DNA from: Acidimicrobiales bacterium
Lineage (GTDB): Bacteria; Actinomycetota; Acidimicrobiia; Acidimicrobiales; SZUA-35
DNA: 64,000 bases
Direction: 5' to 3'
Assembly: GCA_020629155.1 (NCBI GenBank)
Contig: JAHDDW010000001.1
Location: forward strand, 477,582 to 541,581
Below the pieces are notes generated by a model. The model had not been told where the DNA came from. It did no database searches and was given only the letters and a program-made list of their open reading frames with translations. This document shows, in pieces, positions 54,167-62,401 of the stretch (position 1 is its first letter; every line of letters begins with the position of its first letter). The position numbers and the translations under genes are program-made.

Positions 54167-54226
54167 GTCATCCCCGAGAAATCAGGGATCTTGCCCAGCA
54201 GAGATTCCCACTTTCGTGGGAATGAC
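54167..54226. repeat. REP-like 60-bp palindromic element
   Basis: It starts GTCATCCCC and ends GGGAATGAC, so its ends are inverted repeats. It contains two hairpins: a weaker one at about 54171-54189 and a perfect 8-bp stem with TTTC loop at 54204-54223. It lies between convergent genes (ABC exporter and surE). The GTCATTCCC type end recalls dispersed repetitive elements of other bacteria. Confidence 0.7.
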
Positions 54227-54253
54227 AACCTGAATTGGCTAGAACCACTTCTG

Positions 54254-55045
54254 CTATGGGTTACGCCCCAAAAGGTGAGATACTGATGTTTTTGAAGCCC
54301 ACTGTTTCGCAACAGGAGTGACTGACACGTTTCCTTGACATAACGCTTCTAAGTCGGAACCTGGTTCGACCTCAGCTGGGTCGAACGCAGAGATGCACCC
54401 AAGGTTATGAGCATCTTCCAACGCAACATCGTCAGGGCATGGCGGATAGGTGTAATAGTTCAATAATGTGTGCTGGGTTTGTACGATTTTACTTTCTGTC
54501 GTCGCTGAAGCTGGCACGTTCACATTCAGAATAGAAACGTCGGAAGGAATCCCACTAGCCCTAACCGCCGCTGCTATTTGCATAGCGAAATGGGTCGACG
54601 GCATCCAATCGAGTGTGTGAGGGTCTTGTCCTTGCTGCGTTTGCAACGAAATTGCGATGCTCGGAATCTGCCAGTCATTTGCTTCAAGAGCGGCTCCAAC
54701 CGTTCCGCTGCTAGTTAAACTTGCGCCGATGTTCACACCGTGGTTAATACCACTCACACACAAATCTGGCAGCGGAAAACCTAGCCGCAAAAGCCCATTG
54801 GCTACAGCCAATGCAGGCGAACCAACAATAGAATATGCGTGAATATCTTCAGCTAAGGAATCGAGTGGATCATACTTTTTGATTATGCCGTGATCGTTTC
54901 CTCTGGGATAAGAACGACCCATTGCAGACTGAGGAAACCGAGGTGCACAAATCAGGACATCACCAAGTTCGGCAAAGGCTAACGCAAGATGTTCCAACGC
55001 TGGCGCATCAACACCATCATCGTTAGTTAGCAACGTTAAAGGCAT
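54254..55045 (-). CDS. surE: 5'/3'-nucleotidase SurE
   Basis: A 263-residue metal-dependent nucleotidase. It begins TLLTNDDGVDAPALEHLA (the TNDDG metal site), has VLICAPRFPQSAMGRSY and VSGINHGVNIGASLTSSGTVGAALEA, the conserved substrate region. It starts 4 bases after the desaturase stop on the same strand, so both may be in one transcript. The physiological role is usually nucleotide salvage or survival in stationary phase. Confidence 0.93.
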   Translation of the reverse strand: MPLTLLTNDDGVDAPALEHLALAFAELGDVLICAPRFPQSAMGRSYPRGNDHGIIKKYDPLDSLAEDIHAYSIVGSPALAVANGLLRLGFPLPDLCVSGINHGVNIGASLTSSGTVGAALEANDWQIPSIAISLQTQQGQDPHTLDWMPSTHFAMQIAAAVRASGIPSDVSILNVNVPASATTESKIVQTQHTLLNYYTYPPCPDDVALEDAHNLGCISAFDPAEVEPGSDLEALCQGNVSVTPVAKQWASKTSVSHLLGRNP

Positions 55046-55049
55046 AGAG

Positions 55050-55970
55050 CTATGCAGCAGCTTTAGCGGCGGCGGCTTCTTTACGCTGTTTCAAACGCTC
55101 AGCCACACGAGCAGATTTTGCAATATATTTAGCTGCTTTTTCTTGTGACTGTTGTGCCTCAGGTGTAAGACCTTCAATATTTTCAAGATCCCAGAATCCA
55201 AGCACAACAGGCTTAAGGATCTGCTCATAATGAACTTCAAGATCATAGATCCCTGCGGATGCGATCATCTTTGCATGTGAATCAAATTGTGGAATACCTT
55301 CACCTGGCATTGAGAAACCGACAACTTCTTTTTCAATTGACTGGACAACTCTGCTTGGGTCAATTTCTAACGCAGCTTTTGTCATATTGCGGTAGAAAAT
55401 AAAATGGTGATTTTCGTCCATTGCGACACGACGCATAATGTCATAACCTGCACGGTCTTCAATAAGAGCACCCGTGTTACGGTGAGAAATTCGCGTTGCA
55501 AGCTCCTGCAGCGTCACATAGACCAAACCGTCGGTTGCTGTTTCTGGCTCAGGCACCTGAGCACCGCACATCTGCGCCATACGACCCTCTTCCAAAGCGG
55601 CAGGATCAACCGCACGTGTAACCGTCAAGTAATCACGAATCGCCACAGCGTGACGGGCTTCCTCAGCCGTCCAACGGTGCGTCCAATGCGTCCACGCTCC
55701 ATCACGACCAAACATGCGCTCAATGTCTCTGAAGTAGTAAGGCAAGTTATCTTCGGTTAGAAGATTTACATAAAGCGCACTGCGAACCTCTGGCGACATT
55801 GTCGACTCTCGTGGGTCCCACTCATAGCCTGGTTCAAAATCTTCACCACGACTCCACGGAACAAACGTATGCGGATGCCAAGGCTTTGTTGCCGCCAAGT
55901 GCTTTTCAAGTAAGCTAGCAGCCACTGGCTCAAGCTCGGCCAACAGTGCAATATCTCCATTAACAACCAT
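55050..55970 (-). CDS. Acyl-[acyl-carrier-protein] desaturase (DesA-like)
   Basis: A soluble di-iron desaturase of about 306 residues from the ATG at 55970. That start matches the family N-terminus LLAELEPVAASLLEKHLA; the frame opens a further 44 codons upstream (56102), but those residues do not fit. The two iron-binding motifs are EEARH in WTAEEARHAVAIRDYL and DENHH in VAMDENHHFIFYRNM. LTEDNLPYYFRDIE is also typical. It places a double bond in acyl-ACP for membrane lipids. The C-terminus is Lys/Ala-rich. Confidence 0.92.
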   Translation of the reverse strand: MVVNGDIALLAELEPVAASLLEKHLAATKPWHPHTFVPWSRGEDFEPGYEWDPRESTMSPEVRSALYVNLLTEDNLPYYFRDIERMFGRDGAWTHWTHRWTAEEARHAVAIRDYLTVTRAVDPAALEEGRMAQMCGAQVPEPETATDGLVYVTLQELATRISHRNTGALIEDRAGYDIMRRVAMDENHHFIFYRNMTKAALEIDPSRVVQSIEKEVVGFSMPGEGIPQFDSHAKMIASAGIYDLEVHYEQILKPVVLGFWDLENIEGLTPEAQQSQEKAAKYIAKSARVAERLKQRKEAAAAKAAA

Positions 55971-56218
55971 TCTTCTAAGACTAGCTACCGACGCAAGACC
56001 TAGCAACACGCAGCGACGCAAACCCACAACACCTGCTTTGTTCGTAAAGGTTTCAAACAAAAAGCTTCTCGTTATTTTCAAAATTTTACAAACGCATAGC
56101 AAGATTCGTTCGAAATTGTGAACTCGCTTTATTCCTAGCTTGATCGGTCGATAAAATCCAACAGGCGCCGCTTCATGGCGCTATACTAACAAAGTGTTGA
56201 GAGGGATTCTATAGAGAC

Positions 56219-56611
56219 GTGAGCGCAAACATGGATGAAGAAAATAATCGACTGAGAGTTACATTTCCAGCCTCAGCTTCATTCTCTCGGATAGCCACGA
56301 CTGCCCTCTCTGGGTTAGCGTCAAGGCTCGAAGCGCCATCAAACTATATTGAAACACTCAAGAAAGCTTCGTTAGAAGCCGTCCAAGCTCTTCAAGGCGA
56401 AGGAACTATAGCACTTGAAGCTAAATGGACTGAAGCTAAATCGCTGCGCATCAACTTTTACAACCCACAAGTAGCAATTGACTCTCAAGAGAACAGTCGC
56501 CTCACAACAAAACTAAACAATCTAGTCAGCAAAGCCTCGGTAACTTCTTCTATAGTGCAATTACACCTTGATAAACCGACAATGGAACATAGCGCCTCAG
56601 ACGTAGCTTAA
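56219..56611 (+). CDS. Possible anti-sigma-factor/HATPase-like regulatory protein
   Basis: A 130-residue protein. LRVTFPASASFSRIATTAL and SGLASRLEAPSNYIETLKKA resemble the start of RsbW-type serine kinase/anti-sigma proteins, but the usual N-box and glycine-rich ATP lid are not evident, so kinase activity is doubtful. The start may be the GTG at 56219 or the ATG at 56231; GAGAGGG lies 12 bases before the former. It converges on dut. Confidence 0.45.
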   Translation: MSANMDEENNRLRVTFPASASFSRIATTALSGLASRLEAPSNYIETLKKASLEAVQALQGEGTIALEAKWTEAKSLRINFYNPQVAIDSQENSRLTTKLNNLVSKASVTSSIVQLHLDKPTMEHSASDVA

Positions 56612-56616
56612 AACCT

Positions 56617-57087
56617 CTATTTAGCTGTCCCAGAGCTGCCGAAACCTTGCGCTCCCCTATCGTCAGGGCCAGCAGGCAACGATTCGCTTTGCAAGAATGA
56701 AACTGTATCAAGCCCGACTATAAGCAGCTGAGCGATACGATCACCACGTGATATTTTAAAGTCTTCATCGCTTGTATTGTGCAAGATAACCTTCAACTCA
56801 CCCCTATACCCTGGATCTATTAGGCCAGGAGAATTCAAACAAGTAATACCATGTTTAATAGCCAAACCAGAACGTGGCAGAATTAGACCACAGGCGCCTA
56901 GCGGTATTGCCACAGCAAACCCTGTCCCAACCAATGCTCGTGAACCCGCTGCAAGAACAGTCGATTCGTTCGCCGGCAAATCAGCAGCAGCATCGCCAAC
57001 TCGCACAGGAGCAGGGATAGCAAGTTCGGTATCTAGCGCCATAATAGGAACTTCAATCATGCCGTTAAGACTAGCAGACCGCTTCAT
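56617..57087 (-). CDS. dut: Deoxyuridine 5'-triphosphate nucleotidohydrolase
   Basis: A trimeric dUTPase of up to 156 residues that removes dUTP and makes dUMP. Five motifs are visible: GDAAADLPA (motif 1, Ala in place of the second Gly of DAG), PRSGLAIKHG (2), NSPGLIDPGYRGELKVI (3), GDRIAQLL (4) and RGAQGFGSSG (5). The start could be the Met at 57087 or, closer to the family N-terminus, the Met at 57060. Confidence 0.95.
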   Translation of the reverse strand: MKRSASLNGMIEVPIMALDTELAIPAPVRVGDAAADLPANESTVLAAGSRALVGTGFAVAIPLGACGLILPRSGLAIKHGITCLNSPGLIDPGYRGELKVILHNTSDEDFKISRGDRIAQLLIVGLDTVSFLQSESLPAGPDDRGAQGFGSSGTAK

Positions 57088-57264
57088 GACTCTGACACAT
57101 TCATGCCCCTACTGCACCACGATTAAGATCCAGTGAACCAAGGATGTCTTTCCCCCTGTAGTGCCGCTCCGCTCAGGGCGTGCACATACAGCTTAAGCTG
57201 CTATCTAGTCAGCAATCTAGCAGAAAAGCGATTAATAGACATAGTCTTAAGCTAGACTAACAAC

Positions 57265-57822
57265 TTGCTTGCTTGGATAGATTTAGAAATGACTGGGCTT
57301 GACCCAGCAGAACATGTTGTTGTAGAAATAGCGACGCTCATCACTGATGACGAACTAAACGTTATAGCTGAAGGCCCAGAGCTTGTTATACACGCTAGCG
57401 ATGAACAACTCGCAAAAATGGACAAAGTTGTGGTGGATATGCACACCAAATCTGGTCTACTCAAAGACATTAAAGACTCTGAAATTTCTATTGAACAAGC
57501 CACACAAGAGACAATGACCTTTCTCCAAAAACATATATCTTCGGCTCGGTCTGTACCTCTCTGCGGCAATTCAATCGGCATGGACCGTCGATTTTTAGCA
57601 ACGCAGATGCAGCCAATTGAAGAATTTCTTCATTACCGTTCAGTCGACGTTTCCACCTTTAAAGAACTTGCGCGTCGTTGGTACCCCGAGGTTCTTGCAA
57701 AAGCGCCCAGGAAAGAAGCCGATCATCGTGCCTTGGCTGACATTACAGAAAGCATCAAAGAACTTCAGTTCTATCGCAAACATATTTTGCTGCCAAAGCC
57801 AGATCAACCTGCGAAATCTTAG
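57265..57822 (+). CDS. orn: Oligoribonuclease
   Basis: A 185-residue DEDD 3'-5' exoribonuclease that degrades very short RNAs and pGpG. The start is TTG at 57265, read as Met. The motifs are LAWIDLEMTGLDP (first Asp and Glu), NSIGMDRRFL (Asp), VDVSTFKELARRWYPE and KEADHRALADITES (His and Asp). Divergent from dut and converging by 4 bases with the thioesterase gene. Confidence 0.95.
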   Translation: MLAWIDLEMTGLDPAEHVVVEIATLITDDELNVIAEGPELVIHASDEQLAKMDKVVVDMHTKSGLLKDIKDSEISIEQATQETMTFLQKHISSARSVPLCGNSIGMDRRFLATQMQPIEEFLHYRSVDVSTFKELARRWYPEVLAKAPRKEADHRALADITESIKELQFYRKHILLPKPDQPAKS

Positions 57823-58589
57823 TCAAATGAGTCAGGCAAAGCTGCGATCAACGCAGACGCTGCAACACTTTTGTCAACGAACCACCAGATATGGCCAGCT
57901 TTTTTAGATTGCGCCATCGTCAAGTCTACGTCTTGCCTTCTGTCAATCCCTGCGCCATATTCAATACGGCAACGATAGGGACTTTCTGGTTCTGCCTGAC
58001 TTAACGCTTCTTCGACTACCGACCAATACGATGCATTATTTACATGACCGAAGATGTCGAAATCTACAGCCCGCAGTGGCCATTTAAATTTTTTCTTCGA
58101 AACAGATACTTGTTCTGGTTTGGGGTTAAGCTTTCTTGGCTTTACTTCCCGTCCGACAGCAGCAGGGCCGTAGAGGTTCAAAAAGCGTTCAGAGAGATAA
58201 CAGGGGCGACCAGAAGTTCTGTCAATACAAATCCATAACGTCGCCACTTCGTAGCGTGCGCCTAAGCTGCCCCTAATAGATAAACGACGTTCGGCCCATC
58301 GCTTCCCTAACCCACTACAAAATGTTGTGAACTGCACCTTTTCAGATAGTTGCGCCGCCACGTACGTATCAACAACCGTTGATCGAGCTATCCATCTGGG
58401 CTCTTCTGCTGAGTCTTCCAAACCAGCTTGTGTGGTGTCATCATTTGAAATATCTTGCGCATATCGAGTAAGTGCATCCAGACGCAAACGTCCATCTGGT
58501 GTTGCGTCACCAAGGCGAACTTTGCGGCCTGATTTATAGACACGACCGTGTCCTGAATACCGTACAAGCGGTTCGGTAAGAAATGCCAT
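57819..58589 (-). CDS. Acyl-ACP thioesterase (FatA/Rv2001-like)
   Basis: A 256-residue double hot-dog thioesterase that releases fatty acids from acyl-ACP. The N-terminal half has KVRLGDATPDGRLRLDALTRYAQDIS and WIARSTVVD; the C-terminal half has VDFDIFGHVNNASYWSVVEE, the catalytic/hot-dog block. It overlaps the 3' end of orn by 4 bases. With the desaturase and FabV it makes this region carry several fatty-acid enzymes, though they are not one operon. Confidence 0.9.
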   Translation of the reverse strand: MAFLTEPLVRYSGHGRVYKSGRKVRLGDATPDGRLRLDALTRYAQDISNDDTTQAGLEDSAEEPRWIARSTVVDTYVAAQLSEKVQFTTFCSGLGKRWAERRLSIRGSLGARYEVATLWICIDRTSGRPCYLSERFLNLYGPAAVGREVKPRKLNPKPEQVSVSKKKFKWPLRAVDFDIFGHVNNASYWSVVEEALSQAEPESPYRCRIEYGAGIDRRQDVDLTMAQSKKAGHIWWFVDKSVAASALIAALPDSFD

Positions 58590-58787
58590 GCTACGATGGT
58601 AGCGAAAGAATTACCGAACATGACCGACAACATAGAACAATGAACGCCATCAAACACACATCGATTGACATATGGACGTATATTTTTAGGCATGTCGTTT
58701 CGGCGATGAAGAGACAGCGCATACCTGGAGTACAATAAAGACGTCCCTTGATAGGGATGTACTCTTAGATAGAGCAAAGGCGCAAAG

Positions 58788-59816
58788 GTGGGCTATTTAC
58801 GCAAGAACAAGAAGATTTTACTCTTTGCCAGCGCCTTTATTTTTATATTTTCCATCGTTGTACTCTGGACCTTTCCTTCTGATGAGTCTATAAAAACAGC
58901 CACTTCAGAAGATGCATCAACGCTACCTGGGGTCACGACACTAGTTTCACCAACATTTACGTCTGCTGTTATGACCACCTCTCCCGCAAAAGCAAGCACT
59001 AGCACAACCGCATCTACTCTTGTTAAAGATTCTGAAACAACTGCGATTGACGAACCGACAGAGACAACCGCACGATCCTCCAAAGAAACTAACCTTCAAG
59101 ACGCTTCCGCCCCACAGTGCGTGGACAACACGTGGCGACTTGCTTTTGAAGATAATTTCCAAAACGGTCTAGACAAATGGGACCTGTATGACAGCCCTGG
59201 CCATGCTGGCAACGGTTACCGTAGGCCTAGCGCACTACAAACAGCTGACGGCAACCTTGTTATAACTGCTCGGCAAGGCACCGATGGGCAAACAGTTTCA
59301 GGAGGAATGAGCGCGAAGCATACGCAGAAGTTCGGCCGTTATGAAGCCAGAGTTAGAACAGAGGCAGACCCTAGTGGAGTGACAAGCGGTGTTGTGCTTA
59401 CGTGGCCGGCAGGAGCAGACGGCACGCCTGCTGGCTATCCCGCTGGCGGCGAAAACGACTTTTATGAAACAAGTGAAGAACCCCGTGACCGCAACGAATT
59501 CTACACCTTCATCCATATGCCAGATATTTCAAACGGCCCTATCCGAAACGTTGCGACAGGCCAGACTGAAACCATTTTAAGACACAACTCAAGCGCAACG
59601 AAGTGGCACCATATGGCTATGGAATGGCAAGATAACGAAATAAAAATATTTCGAGATGGCATCTATGTTGGTTTGGCGACAGACCCAACAGTTGTGCCAG
59701 ATGTTGCGCATTACTTGACGCTTCAGCTTGATGCTAAAAATAGTAATTCTATGGGGTCAACTGTTGTGCGGATGTACGTTGACTGGGTCAGAATCTATGA
59801 ACGCGCCGATTGTTAA
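58788..59816 (+). CDS. Secreted or anchored glycoside hydrolase family 16 enzyme
   Basis: A 342-residue protein starting at a GTG with AAAGG 7 bases upstream. Residues 9 to 29 are a signal anchor; 35 to 110 a Ser/Thr/Ala-rich linker, probably glycosylated; 115 to 342 a GH16 jelly-roll domain with KFGRYEARVRTEA, the catalytic ENDFYE (Glu222, Asp224, Glu227) and YLTLQLDAKN. The family cleaves beta-1,3 or beta-1,4 glucans and galactans such as laminarin, agar or carrageenan; the exact substrate cannot be told. It is preceded by a weak inverted repeat at 58741-58760. Confidence 0.9.
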   Translation: MGYLRKNKKILLFASAFIFIFSIVVLWTFPSDESIKTATSEDASTLPGVTTLVSPTFTSAVMTTSPAKASTSTTASTLVKDSETTAIDEPTETTARSSKETNLQDASAPQCVDNTWRLAFEDNFQNGLDKWDLYDSPGHAGNGYRRPSALQTADGNLVITARQGTDGQTVSGGMSAKHTQKFGRYEARVRTEADPSGVTSGVVLTWPAGADGTPAGYPAGGENDFYETSEEPRDRNEFYTFIHMPDISNGPIRNVATGQTETILRHNSSATKWHHMAMEWQDNEIKIFRDGIYVGLATDPTVVPDVAHYLTLQLDAKNSNSMGSTVVRMYVDWVRIYERADC

Positions 59817-59933
59817 GAAAATCTAGCAGAAACAAAATATTTCTTTTCTTTTATTATTTCATCCCTCAGGCCACGTATCAAAGGCTTTTAGCAGCAACAT
59901 TCGGATAAATTCGATCAATTTGGCTTTTATTCA

Positions 59934-59939
59934 TTTGAC
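59934..59939 (+). promoter_or_regulatory. Candidate -35 element of the whiB7 leader transcript
   Basis: TTGACA at 59934-59939, immediately preceded by the A/T-rich GCTTTTATTCAT. WhiB7-dependent promoters have an A/T-rich block just upstream of the -35. No good -10 sequence at the standard spacing was found, so the call is tentative. Confidence 0.35.
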
Positions 59940-60015
59940 ACTTTCTCAATTCCATAGTTCTCTATCAAGAGCGACACATCGGTGTTGGCACTATTTACCT
60001 GTAGCGTAGAAGATC

Positions 60016-60255
60016 ATGAAGAATCAACAAACAAGAGACAATCAGACTTTAAAGCAAACCCACATCGGGCCTTTTACTCTTGCTGATTCTTTGCTGTGCT
60101 CGCCGATGGGGCCTCTATCTTCGCTCGGCAAATCTGTCTCTACATTAATAGAAAATAAGGATATTCGTATCGACGATGCTGCGATTGCAGACTGCTTCTG
60201 GCTAAGCGAAACATCATACGACTACCATTTTCAGCGGCTTAAGACTACGTCTTAA
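60016..60255 (+). CDS. Upstream ORF (leader peptide) of whiB7
   Basis: A 79-codon ORF reading from MKNQQTRDNQTLKQ to YDYHFQRLKTTS. It has no recognised domain. It lies entirely in the whiB7 leader, ends 20 bases before a strong terminator and 104 bases before whiB7, and its last codons (60231-60238) are complementary to the terminator's left arm. In mycobacteria and Streptomyces a translated uORF controls whiB7/wblC by attenuation. I therefore read this as a regulatory leader rather than a functional protein. AGAAGA precedes the ATG by about 3 bases. Confidence 0.6.
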   Translation: MKNQQTRDNQTLKQTHIGPFTLADSLLCSPMGPLSSLGKSVSTLIENKDIRIDDAAIADCFWLSETSYDYHFQRLKTTS

Positions 60256-60286
60256 CTTCTACTAGCTTCGTTACGAAGGCCGCTGA
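60231..60286 (+). promoter_or_regulatory. Candidate antiterminator pairing in the whiB7 leader
   Basis: Bases 60231-60238 (TCAGCGGC) pair perfectly with 60279-60286 (GCCGCTGA), which are part of the left arm of the terminator. The two structures exclude each other. A further 5-bp hairpin at 60266-60278 overlaps the same arm. Confidence 0.6.
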
Positions 60287-60320
60287 GAACTCACGTTCTC
60301 AGCGGCCTTCTTGCTTTTTA
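60275..60320 (+). terminator. Intrinsic terminator/attenuator upstream of whiB7
   Basis: A 16-bp perfect stem (60275-60290 with 60295-60310), 4-base loop, then TTGCTTTTTA. It stands 40 bases before the whiB7 ATG and after the upstream ORF, so a transcript from the leader promoter must pass it to reach whiB7. Confidence 0.9.
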
Positions 60321-60359
60321 CCCTTTCATCACAAAAATTTACAAACAGAAAATAAAACA

Positions 60360-60716
60360 ATGACGTTTTTTAATCAAATAATCCAAACACAACTTGCCGA
60401 CCAGAGCTGGGAGAACGAGGCTCGCTGCCGCCAGACATCAGGCGCTACAGCCGCTTTCTTCTCTGAAGAGTTCGCTGATATCGCAGCTGCTAAAGCTATC
60501 TGTAGCGATTGTGATGTTTTAGCGCAATGTCTAGAGCAAGCAATTGTTCGTGCAGAGCCCTGCGGTGTCTGGGGTGGGCAGCTTTTTGTTAACGGTGAGA
60601 TCGTTACGCAGAAGAGACGGCGAGGTCGTCCTTCTAAAGTGCCTAAACCAGAAGAGCAGCTACCTGTAGTTGCGATCCCTGAGCATTTGAAGGAACTGGT
60701 AGCGAGCAAACCATAG
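60360..60716 (+). CDS. whiB7: WhiB7-type transcriptional regulator (iron-sulfur, AT-hook)
   Basis: A 118-residue WhiB protein. The four cluster-binding cysteines are Cys23, Cys48, Cys51 and Cys57 (AICSDCDVLAQC); the turn is GVWGGQLF at 69-76; an AT-hook RRGRPSK follows at 87-93. The GVWGG plus AT-hook combination is diagnostic for WhiB7/WblC, which with the primary sigma factor activates intrinsic antibiotic-resistance genes when translation is inhibited. An extra Cys at 68 lies just before the turn. The C-terminal 25 residues are a Pro/Glu/Leu tail. Confidence 0.87.
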   Translation: MTFFNQIIQTQLADQSWENEARCRQTSGATAAFFSEEFADIAAAKAICSDCDVLAQCLEQAIVRAEPCGVWGGQLFVNGEIVTQKRRRGRPSKVPKPEEQLPVVAIPEHLKELVASKP

Positions 60717-60776
60717 AGTCCTGTCGTGCAGGGAATTTCGTGGCTTCACTGATTGTTAGTTACAATTGGTGAAGCC

Positions 60777-61352
60777 ATGACTGAATCAAACGACATTTCA
60801 ACATTGATAGAGCAACCAGATGGGCAACCCAAGCGCAACCGTCTGGCTTTGTGGTTCGTGTTCGCTGTTGCAGCTATCTTAGGTGCTCTCATTTTTTGGC
60901 CTGCTAACAGCACTCAAAAATTTACTAATGATCCTAGTGGCATTTTGTCGTCAGAGTTTCAAAATGCTGCTGGCGAAACCAGCACCCTTAACGATTTCGA
61001 AGGCAAACCAATCGTACTCAACTTTTTCGCTAGCTGGTGTGGCCCTTGTCGGGCCGAGCTACCAGAGTTCGAAGAAGTACACCAAGCGACAAAAGACGAT
61101 ATTACCTTTGTCGGCGTTAGCCATGACACCTCGTCGCAGACATGGCGTTCTTTCATAGAATCAACACCTGTCACCTTTCCAACGGTGTACCAACCTGATC
61201 AACAAATTTTCGACAAGTTAGAAGGTGTCCCAGCGATGCCTTCAACCGTTTTTATCGCAGCCGATGGCACTATTGCCTACGTATTTAAAGGGGCTATGGA
61301 TAAAGAAAAATTGCAAGAACTCATTGACATACATCTTATGGAAGGAACCTGA
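60777..61352 (+). CDS. TlpA/ResA-like membrane-anchored thioredoxin
   Basis: A 191-residue protein from the ATG at 60777 (GGTGAAG just upstream; the frame opens earlier with TTG at 60753). One transmembrane anchor spans about 22 to 41, and the thioredoxin-like domain 60 to 190 carries the redox site FFASWCGPCRAELPEF with Cys88 and Cys91, plus PAMPSTVFIAADG (cis-Pro). It faces outside and probably reduces disulfides during cytochrome c or other protein maturation. It is followed 2 bases later by the CcdA-like gene. Confidence 0.9.
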   Translation: MTESNDISTLIEQPDGQPKRNRLALWFVFAVAAILGALIFWPANSTQKFTNDPSGILSSEFQNAAGETSTLNDFEGKPIVLNFFASWCGPCRAELPEFEEVHQATKDDITFVGVSHDTSSQTWRSFIESTPVTFPTVYQPDQQIFDKLEGVPAMPSTVFIAADGTIAYVFKGAMDKEKLQELIDIHLMEGT

Positions 61353-61354
61353 CC

Positions 61355-62401
61355 GTGGGCGATCTTTTTAATCCAAACGGCTTTACGTTTGGCCTTTTAG
61401 CTATTTTTAATGCTTGCAGCTTTGTGCTTTTGCCGTCATATCTAGCTCTTTTTCTTAACCTGAAATCTAACGAAAAATCTTCAACAATTCAAACCTTGAA
61501 CAGGGCACAACTTGTCAGCGTTTCGATGGCTGGCGGTTTTATGACCGTACTATTTCTTCTTGGCGTCGTTTTCACAGGAGCTGCAAGCTTTCTTGGTCCG
61601 CTAACCCCTTACATTTCAATGGTTATGGGGGTCGCATTGTTTTTTCTTGGGATAGCAATGCTGCGCGGATACGAACTTAACATAAAACTTCCTGAAATCG
61701 GATCTAAAAAAACAAACGATACTTCTCTTAGCAGTATGTACATATTCGGCCTTTCTTATGCCATCGCATCGCTCGGATGTGCGGCACCTCTTTTCTTTGC
61801 ATTAATAGCAACATCATCTGTAGGTCCTAAGACTTCTCTAAACCTTGGCCTTTTCGACGTTGGGATACCAACTATTGCAGATTTAGGTTCATTCTTATCT
61901 TATGGAATAGGAATGGGATTATCTGTCACCGTAGTAACTTTAGCTGTAGCTTTTGGCAAACAATCACTGGTGAGTGGTTTCAAAACCATTATCCCAAAAC
62001 TTAACCGTATCTCAGCTATCTTTCTTCTCTTTATTGGGCCATACGTCTCTTGGTATGGTTTTGTAAATTATAAGCGATTTGAAGATGCAATCAACGCTCA
62101 ACGATATGCCGAGTTAGGTCTATGTTTACGAAGAGGGAGAGGCTGCTTCAGTGTTCAAGGAATAGAAGATTTGAATGCCAGTCTTAGCAACTGGTTAAGC
62201 TCAAGCCTTAGTCCAAAAATTTGCATAAAGGGAACATCCATATGTATGGACATTGGACTTCTCAGCCAGCCTCCAAGATACGTTTTATTTGCTATTATCT
62301 TTGTTCTTGTCAATACTGGTCTTATCACTGCTGGTTTCATTCAGCGTAAATCGTCTAGGCTTGGGCAGCCTAGCGATAGCAATGTTACAACTTCTGTATA
62401 A
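61355..62401 (+). CDS. CcdA/DsbD-like transmembrane thiol-disulfide transporter
   Basis: A 348-residue membrane protein starting at GTG with GAAGGAA 8 bases upstream. The two redox cysteines of the family are Cys21 in FNACSFVLLPSYL and Cys142 in ASLGCAAPLFF. It should move electrons from cytoplasmic thioredoxin to the preceding TlpA-like protein. Between the sixth and last helices lies an unusual extracytoplasmic loop of about 60 residues with four cysteines (LGLCLRRGRGCFS, PKICIKGTSICM). The gene ends where the convergent HTTM gene ends. Confidence 0.87.
   Translation: MGDLFNPNGFTFGLLAIFNACSFVLLPSYLALFLNLKSNEKSSTIQTLNRAQLVSVSMAGGFMTVLFLLGVVFTGAASFLGPLTPYISMVMGVALFFLGIAMLRGYELNIKLPEIGSKKTNDTSLSSMYIFGLSYAIASLGCAAPLFFALIATSSVGPKTSLNLGLFDVGIPTIADLGSFLSYGIGMGLSVTVVTLAVAFGKQSLVSGFKTIIPKLNRISAIFLLFIGPYVSWYGFVNYKRFEDAINAQRYAELGLCLRRGRGCFSVQGIEDLNASLSNWLSSSLSPKICIKGTSICMDIGLLSQPPRYVLFAIIFVLVNTGLITAGFIQRKSSRLGQPSDSNVTTSV

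Noticed and set aside
57189..57205. CAGCTTAAGCTG palindrome between dut and orn
   Set aside because: A 12-bp palindrome with no partner copy; too short to interpret alone.
58388..58777. Minus-strand ORF of 129 codons overlapping the thioesterase start
   Set aside because: It is out of frame with the well-supported thioesterase gene and has no protein resemblance.
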